Shown piece by piece: positions 59,454-64,000 of a stretch of DNA of 64,000 nt (within the stretch, counting starts at the first letter, position 1; each line of letters opens with the position of its first letter). The notes under the pieces were generated by a model. It made no database searches, had not been told where the DNA came from, and was given only the letters and a program-made list of their open reading frames with translations. Source of the DNA: Bin87 sp034420475 (GTDB taxonomy: Bacteria; Chloroflexota; Dehalococcoidia; Lucifugimonadales; UBA3495). A program made the translations under genes and the position numbers. The stretch spans positions 123,229-187,228 of the forward strand of contig DAOULH010000042.1 of NCBI GenBank assembly GCA_034420475.1, read 5' to 3'.

Positions 59454-60557
59454 ATGAAACTGGGCCTGTTCAACATGCCGCTGCACCCGCCGGGGCGCCT
59501 GCACGCGGACACTTACGACGAAGATCTGGAGCTGATGGCATTCGCCGACGAACTCGGGTATTCCGAGGCCTGGATCGGCGAGCACTTCACCACGGAATGG
59601 GAGAATATGCCCGCTCCCGACCTCTTCATCGCCCGGGCGCTGGGAGTGACCAGGAACCTGGTGATGGGCACCGGCGTGTCCCTGCTGGCGTTCCACGACC
59701 CGATCATGATCGCCCACCGCATGGCGATGCTGGACCACCTGGCGCGAGGACGGTTCTTCTTCGGCATTGGATCCGGCGGTGTGCCCACCGACTCCGAGCT
59801 GTTCGGCATGGATCGGGAATCGGGCCAGCAGAGGGACCGGATGCGCGAGGCGGCGAACGTCATTCTCAAGATGTGGACGACGGACAACCCGGCGGACGTT
59901 CGCCACGAGGGCGACTATTACACCGTTCGCCTTCCCGAATCCCGCCCGGAGATGGGCCTGGCCTACCATATGCGGCCGTACCAGAAGCCGCACCCGCCCA
60001 TTGCCGTCGCGGGGAGCAGCCCGTCGTCGCCGACCCTGGAAGTCGCCGGTGAAATGGGCTGGTGGCCCATGAGCACCCTGTTCCTGCACACCTCGCATCT
60101 GCCAAGGCACTGGGCCGCGTACTCCAAGGGGGCCAAGTCAGCGGACCGCGACGTTTCACGGAACCAGTGGCGGATTGCCCGGGAGGTCTACGTCGGCGAA
60201 ACCACCGAGCAGGCGGTGGCCGATGTTATGAACGGCCCGCCGGCGCGGACGTTCGACACGTACTTCATTCCCCTGTTGGGCCAGGGACAGCGCGGCCTCG
60301 ACGGCATCAAGACCGACCCCGATATGCCCAACTCGGCTCTGACTCCCCAGTACATGCTGGAAAACTTCTGGATCGTCGGCGACCCGGACGAATGTGCCCG
60401 GCAGATCCGCGATCTGAGTGATGACACGGGCGGTTTCGGCACGTTGCTGGTTCTGTGCCACGACTGGGGCGCGGACCGGGCGAAGGGGTTGCGCTCGTTG
60501 GAACTGCTGGCAAAAGAAACACTGCCGCAACTCGCGGACCTGCATCTGGACGACTAG
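59454..60557 (+). CDS. LLM-class flavin-dependent monooxygenase 3
   Basis: A 367-residue luciferase-like monooxygenase: MKLGLFNMPLHPPGRLHADT, DELGYSEAWIGEHFTTEWEN, GTGVSLLAFHDPIMIAHRMA and FGIGSGGVPTDSELFG. This resembles the limonene/alkanal monooxygenase-like branch, larger than the gene before it. Its nearness to a HmoA-like monooxygenase and CoA-transferases suggests stepwise breakdown of an organic compound; this is inference. Confidence 0.88.
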   Translation: MKLGLFNMPLHPPGRLHADTYDEDLELMAFADELGYSEAWIGEHFTTEWENMPAPDLFIARALGVTRNLVMGTGVSLLAFHDPIMIAHRMAMLDHLARGRFFFGIGSGGVPTDSELFGMDRESGQQRDRMREAANVILKMWTTDNPADVRHEGDYYTVRLPESRPEMGLAYHMRPYQKPHPPIAVAGSSPSSPTLEVAGEMGWWPMSTLFLHTSHLPRHWAAYSKGAKSADRDVSRNQWRIAREVYVGETTEQAVADVMNGPPARTFDTYFIPLLGQGQRGLDGIKTDPDMPNSALTPQYMLENFWIVGDPDECARQIRDLSDDTGGFGTLLVLCHDWGADRAKGLRSLELLAKETLPQLADLHLDD

Positions 60558-60594
60558 CCAGGCGCTACTGCGCCGGCCAACATCAGGAGGCATC

Positions 60595-60924
60595 ATGTTC
60601 ATCGCCACCAACCGCATCAAGGTCAAGACCGGCTTCGGCGACACGCTGGAGCAGATGTTCAAAGCCCGGGGCGCCGTGCAGGACCACTCCGGCTTCATCA
60701 GCTTCGAGCTGTGGAAAATGCACAAGACTCCCGACCACGAGGAGTTCCTGGTAGTCACCCATTGGGAGACCGAAGAGGACCACCATACCTGGACCCGCAG
60801 CGACGCTTTCCGCTCCGCTCACGCCGGAGGTCCGCCCGATTTTCTGTTGGGGCCCGGGGAATTCCACACCTACGAGGTGGTGCACCGGCTGGAAGCCTCC
60901 GGGGCGGCGACGGCAGCGGACTGA
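60595..60924 (+). CDS. Antibiotic-biosynthesis-monooxygenase (ABM/HmoA-like) domain protein
   Basis: A 109-residue ferredoxin-like dimeric fold: FIATNRIKVKTGFGDTLEQM, SGFISFELWKMH, EEFLVVTHWETEEDHHTWTR and FRSAHAGGPPDFLLG. It is closest in pattern to heme-degrading HmoA/IsdG proteins, but the same fold is used by quinol monooxygenases, so heme is not certain. CAGGAGG precedes the ATG at 60595. Confidence 0.85.
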   Translation: MFIATNRIKVKTGFGDTLEQMFKARGAVQDHSGFISFELWKMHKTPDHEEFLVVTHWETEEDHHTWTRSDAFRSAHAGGPPDFLLGPGEFHTYEVVHRLEASGAATAAD

Positions 60925-60959
60925 CGGCCACCGCGCGATCTTTACCGAGGAGAGTTGCC

Positions 60960-61601
60960 ATGACCTCCGCAACGGAAATCGGCATCGCCCTGGACAGTGC
61001 GCTGGTCATCAATCCGCGTGACTTGGGCATTACCGCCACCGGCCCGGAGTTGGAAAAACTGTTTGACCAGTTTTGCCAACGGAATCGCCACAGCATCTGG
61101 CAATTCGAGCTCAGCCCGGATGGGGAGATAATCGCCATGCCACCCACTCATCACCCCAGTGACGACCACGAAGGTAAAGCGTTTTCACGGCTTGATTTCT
61201 GGACTGACGATTATGGCGGTGAAGCGCGCAGTTCCAGCTCCGCGTTCCGGATGCCGGCCACCGGGTGTGTTCTCTGCCCAGACGTTTCATGGACATCCCA
61301 GGAAAGATGGGATTCCCACCCTCATACCGCAGGCAGGGCGCATCCACTCTGCCCGGACTTTGTAGTGGAAATCCGCTCCACGTCGGACAACCTGGCCCCG
61401 CTTCATGCCAAAATGCGTCTCTACATACAAAACGGCGCCTTGCTTGGTTGGCTAATAGATGCCCGCAACCGCCGCGCCTATATCTATCGGGCGGGGCAGG
61501 CGGAGCCGGAGTTGTTGGAAAACCCGGTTACCCTCTCTGGAGAGGACATACTGCCGGGTTTTGAGTTTGAGGTCGCCCGTTGGATTTTTGACCGGGTTTA
61601 A
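60960..61601 (+). CDS. Uma2 family protein, tandem copy 1
   Basis: A 213-residue Uma2 protein: SIWQFELSPDGEIIAMPPTH, CPDVSWTSQERW, CPDFVVEIRSTSDNLAPLHA and KMRLYIQNGALLGWLIDARN, with a final PGFEFEVARWIFDRV. The PD-(D/E)xK-like core residues (E-I-R after PDFVV, then Q-N-G-A) are kept. The next gene is a diverged second copy. GAGGAGAG lies before the ATG at 60960. Confidence 0.85.
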   Translation: MTSATEIGIALDSALVINPRDLGITATGPELEKLFDQFCQRNRHSIWQFELSPDGEIIAMPPTHHPSDDHEGKAFSRLDFWTDDYGGEARSSSSAFRMPATGCVLCPDVSWTSQERWDSHPHTAGRAHPLCPDFVVEIRSTSDNLAPLHAKMRLYIQNGALLGWLIDARNRRAYIYRAGQAEPELLENPVTLSGEDILPGFEFEVARWIFDRV

Positions 61602-61633
61602 ATCCGCAGGTCTTTGAGCCCCGGAGTTCAGAC

Positions 61634-62275
61634 ATGACCACCTCAGCCGAAATTCGTATCGCCCCGGACGACGCGCTGGTCATTAACCCGCGAGATTTCG
61701 GCAGTTCCGCATCCGGGAGTGAGCTGGAAAAGCTGTTCGTGGAATTTACCAGCCGGAACAGCCAAAGCATCTGGCAGTTTGAGCTCAGCCCTGACGGGGA
61801 AATTATCGCTATGTCGCCAGTCAACTACCCTGGAGGCTTGCACGAGAACGCCACCAGCAGCATTTTGTTCGCATGGGCAATGGATGCAGGCGGCATAGCC
61901 ACTGGATCCAATGCCGCGCATCGAATGTCGGTAACCGGAGGCGTCCTGGTGCCCGATGCAGCTTGGACATCGCCGGAAAAGTGGGCAGCGCATACGCACA
62001 TCACCGGGGAGCCGATACCGTGTTGTCCCGATTTCGTCATCGAAATCCGTTCTGGTTCCGACAACCTGGCTCCGTTGCACGCCAAGATGCGTCTTTACCT
62101 GCAAAACGGCGCCTTGCTTGGTTGGCTCATAGACCCGCCAAACCGCCGCGCCTATATCTATCGGGCGGGGCAGGCGGAGCCGGAGTTGTTGGAAAACCCG
62201 GTTACCCTCTCCGGCGAGGACATACTGCCGGGCTTTGAGTTTGAGGTCGCCCGCTGGATTTTTGACCGGTCTTAG
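61634..62275 (+). CDS. Uma2 family protein, tandem copy 2
   Basis: A 213-residue protein of exactly the same length as the copy at 60960-61601. The N-terminal halves differ at many positions, but the C-terminal halves are almost the same; 81 bases are identical (61467-61547 and 62141-62221). The core is VPDAAWTSPEKW, CPDFVIEIRSGSDNLAPLHA and QNGALLGWLIDPP. Copy 1 lies 32 nt upstream. Confidence 0.85.
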   Translation: MTTSAEIRIAPDDALVINPRDFGSSASGSELEKLFVEFTSRNSQSIWQFELSPDGEIIAMSPVNYPGGLHENATSSILFAWAMDAGGIATGSNAAHRMSVTGGVLVPDAAWTSPEKWAAHTHITGEPIPCCPDFVIEIRSGSDNLAPLHAKMRLYLQNGALLGWLIDPPNRRAYIYRAGQAEPELLENPVTLSGEDILPGFEFEVARWIFDRS

Positions 62276-62348
62276 CCGGCATCGACGTCGCGGGTGACAG
62301 CGCCCACTTCCTTCGCCTGTGGCCTTCATTTCGCAAAGGAGGCTACGC

Positions 62349-63596
62349 ATGGGACCACCGGAACCGACATTGGTGCCTGAACAGTTCGGCACGCTCCAGG
62401 GCGTGCGCATTCTGTCCACGGGCACCATCGTTGCCGAGCCGGTGGCCGCTGGCATGGCGGCGGACATGGGCGCCGAGGTGATCCACATCGAACGACCCGG
62501 CGGCGGTGAAGACTGGCGGCACGCAGAGTTCCCCATTGCGTCTCCCAGCGGTGTGGCGGTGGCCAGCTCCTGGATCCAGGACCACCGTAACATGTTCCAT
62601 ACCACGCTGGATTTCAGCACGCCGGAGGGTCGGGAGATTTTCCTGAAGCTTTTGCAGCGAGCCGACATCTGGATGGAAAGTTCCAAGGCCCGCACTTACG
62701 ATAAATGGGGCCTGGACGACGACGCTGTCCGGGCTGCCAATCCCCAGATCGTGATCTGCCACGTGTCCGGGTACGGACAGGACGGCGACCCGGATTACGT
62801 CGGTCGGGCTTCCTACGACTTCACGGCGCAGGCATTCGGCGGCATGATGAACCTCATGGACAACCCGGAGCCCGAGCCGCCGACCCGAGCCGTGCCCTGG
62901 ACGGCCGACTACATCACTGCCCTGTTCTGCCTGTGGTCGTCATTAGCGGCGTACATCCACGCGCAGCGCACCGGGCAGGGACAGGTGATCGATCTCGCGC
63001 AATTCGAGGCAGTGCACCGCATCCTGTCTGGAACCATGGTTGCGTACAACGAGCTTGGCTTGGTGCGGGAACGGGCCGGCAACAAGGCGGGCAACGCGCA
63101 ACCCTGGGACACCTTCCAGGCCAAAGATGGTTGGGTAGTCATCGCAGCCGTCGGGCCCGCGGTTTACGCCAGGGTGTGCCATGTCCTGGGCCTGGACCCG
63201 GATGACGAGAAATGGATCAAGGCTCGCCGCGAGATCCATTCGCCCGAGGGCATCGAGTTCGACGCAATCCTGCGCGGGTGGGTGGAAGACCGGACGGTGG
63301 ACGAGGTGGTCCGCATTTTCAACCAGGCGCAGGTCGGATGCAGCCGGATAATGAACGCCCAGGAGATGGCGGAAAACCCTCATTACCAAAGCCGGAGCGT
63401 GCACGCTGAATGGCGCGATGATCAACTGGAAAGGCCAGTGAAAGGCGTTGGGGTTATCCCCAAGTTTTCGCGGACGCCGGGGAAGATCTGGCGCGGCTCG
63501 GTTCCCGTCGGTTATGACAACGATCTGGTGTATGGGGATTTGCTGGGTATGGCGCCGGAGACGCTGCGTGATTTGGCAGGGCGAGGCGTGATCTGA
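62349..63596 (+). CDS. Class III CoA-transferase (CaiB/BaiF family) 3
   Basis: A 415-residue CoA-transferase: GVRILSTGTIVAEPVAAGMA, MGAEVIHIERPGGGEDW, ADIWMESSKARTYDKWGLD and the catalytic Asp215 in GQVIDLAQFEAV. The pattern with IWMESS and GYGQDGDPDYVGRAS is closest to the carnitine/crotonobetainyl-CoA type. AAGGAGG precedes the ATG at 62349. It ends 29 nt from a terminator. Confidence 0.9.
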   Translation: MGPPEPTLVPEQFGTLQGVRILSTGTIVAEPVAAGMAADMGAEVIHIERPGGGEDWRHAEFPIASPSGVAVASSWIQDHRNMFHTTLDFSTPEGREIFLKLLQRADIWMESSKARTYDKWGLDDDAVRAANPQIVICHVSGYGQDGDPDYVGRASYDFTAQAFGGMMNLMDNPEPEPPTRAVPWTADYITALFCLWSSLAAYIHAQRTGQGQVIDLAQFEAVHRILSGTMVAYNELGLVRERAGNKAGNAQPWDTFQAKDGWVVIAAVGPAVYARVCHVLGLDPDDEKWIKARREIHSPEGIEFDAILRGWVEDRTVDEVVRIFNQAQVGCSRIMNAQEMAENPHYQSRSVHAEWRDDQLERPVKGVGVIPKFSRTPGKIWRGSVPVGYDNDLVYGDLLGMAPETLRDLAGRGVI

Positions 63597-63625
63597 GCGC
63601 AGCGAAACGGGCGCGACAGCGAAAG

Positions 63626-63648
63626 CCCCCGGCATCGCCGGGGGTTTT
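63626..63648 (+). terminator. Terminator of the CoA-transferase 3 gene
   Basis: CCCCCGGC (63626-63633) and GCCGGGGG (63637-63644) form an 8-bp stem with a 3-nt loop, followed by TTTT at 63645-63648. It also lies just past the 3' end of the tRNA on the opposite strand. Confidence 0.9.
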
Positions 63649-63659
63649 GCTGAAACTCT

Positions 63660-63734
63660 TGGTAGCGGGGGTTGGACTCGAACCAACGACCTTCGGGTTA
63701 TGAGCCCGACGAGCTGCCACTGCTCCACCCCGCG
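63660..63734 (-). tRNA. Initiator tRNA-fMet (anticodon CAT)
   Basis: The 5' end CGCGGGG pairs with CCCCGC, leaving the first base unpaired against T (position 1-72 mismatch), a mark of initiator tRNA. The anticodon stem has three G-C pairs (GGG and CCC around CTCATAA), another initiator mark. The T arm is GTTGGTTCGAGTCCAAC. The CCA end is encoded. The D loop is two bases shorter than in the E. coli form. It lies about 107 nt after the 23S 3' end, on the same strand. Confidence 0.95.
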
Positions 63735-63841
63735 TTGACGGCGCAAATGCGCCTGGCAACTGAACAGGAAATCTGAACTTAGCGATCGATATTTGATGAT
63801 GAGCGCCGAACCGAGCCAAGAGAATTAGAAGCTCTTAGCGT

Positions 63842-64000
63842 GGGTCAAATCACTCGACTGGTTAGTACCGGTTTGCTGAAGCTGTTACCAGCCTTACACA
63901 TCCGGCCTATCAAGCAGCTAGTCTCGCTGCAGTCTTACCCCCGAACTGAATCGGGGAGGGAGGCCTAATCTTGGGGGATGCTTCGCGCTTAGATGCCTTC
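63842..64000 (-). rRNA. 23S ribosomal RNA, 3' end (runs off the right edge)
   Basis: On the minus strand the segment reads as the last 150-160 nt of 23S rRNA: GAAGGCATCTAAGCG, CCCCAAGATTAGGCCTCCC, TTGATAGGCCGGATGTGTAA and ACCGGTACTAACCAGTCGAG. The 3' end is placed near 63842 and is approximate. The spacer toward the tRNA (63735-63841) has hairpins AAGAG/CTCTT and GGCGCA/TGCGCC but no 5S rRNA. Confidence 0.93.

Overview
The window is a high-GC, gene-dense bacterial chromosome segment. It most likely comes from a Chloroflexota-type organism, possibly Dehalococcoidia or SAR202-like. That placement is an inference from gene content: three flavin-dependent luciferase-like (LLM) oxidoreductases, three class III CoA-transferases, a probable F420/flavin PPOX-fold protein, DUF1501/DUF1800/NHL genes, several Uma2-family proteins, and a gram-positive style YidC with Jag. 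No plasmid, prophage or CRISPR array was seen. The right edge carries the 3' end of a 23S rRNA gene and an initiator tRNA.

Layout. 1-4455 (minus): purF N-terminal part, then the rpmH-rnpA-yidD-(PQQ lipoprotein)-yidC-jag cluster behind a good sigma70-type promoter. 4500-12206: metabolic single genes (alpha/beta hydrolase, zinc alcohol dehydrogenase, nucleoside hydrolase, peroxiredoxin, gamma-glutamyltransferase-like protein, haloacid dehalogenase, LLM oxidoreductase). 12290-16225 (plus): pstC-pstA-pstB-phoU, with no pstS beside it and with a fibronectin-III-like insertion in PstC. 16280-19159 (plus): a strong promoter, a structured leader ending in a terminator, a siroheme nitrite/sulfite reductase and uroporphyrinogen-III synthase. 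19156-29481 (mostly minus): cupin, radC, zinc-ribbon membrane protein, kinase-like protein, TPP enzyme, hydrolase, PPOX protein, nnr, acpS, metF and an enoyl-CoA hydratase. 29559-33970: DUF167, a dual-specificity phosphatase, two paralogous mini zinc-ribbon genes divergent from a JAMM protease, a cation exchanger and leuB. 34023-39463: an orphan gene, the DUF1501-DUF1800-NHL trio, and a membrane coiled-coil protein with 33-bp repeats. 39485-45699: glycolate oxidase glcDEF, a frameshifted NYN-domain pseudogene, and an alanine/serine-glyoxylate aminotransferase, which together suggest glycolate to glyoxylate to glycine flux. 45747-51909 (minus): SDR, secreted HNH nuclease-like lipoprotein, trpDCFB and a Uma2 gene. 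52056-63596: amidohydrolase, oligopeptidase B-like protease, SRPBCC protein, then a plus-strand block of CoA-transferases, LLM oxidoreductases, a HmoA-like monooxygenase and two tandem Uma2 genes. 63660-64000 (minus): 23S 3' end followed by tRNA-fMet with no 5S between them.

Two repeat families are dispersed through the intergenic spaces. One is a short palindrome, AGGGGCGAAT-n-ATTCGCCCCT, at gene ends. The other is a 157-168 bp element with 13-bp terminal inverted repeats, with two full copies in opposite orientation and one fragment. The most unusual features are the PstC insertion, the attenuator-like leader before the siroheme reductase, the 107-nt out-of-frame yidC/jag overlap, a probably leaderless purF mRNA, and several enzymes that keep their fold motifs but have changed catalytic residues.
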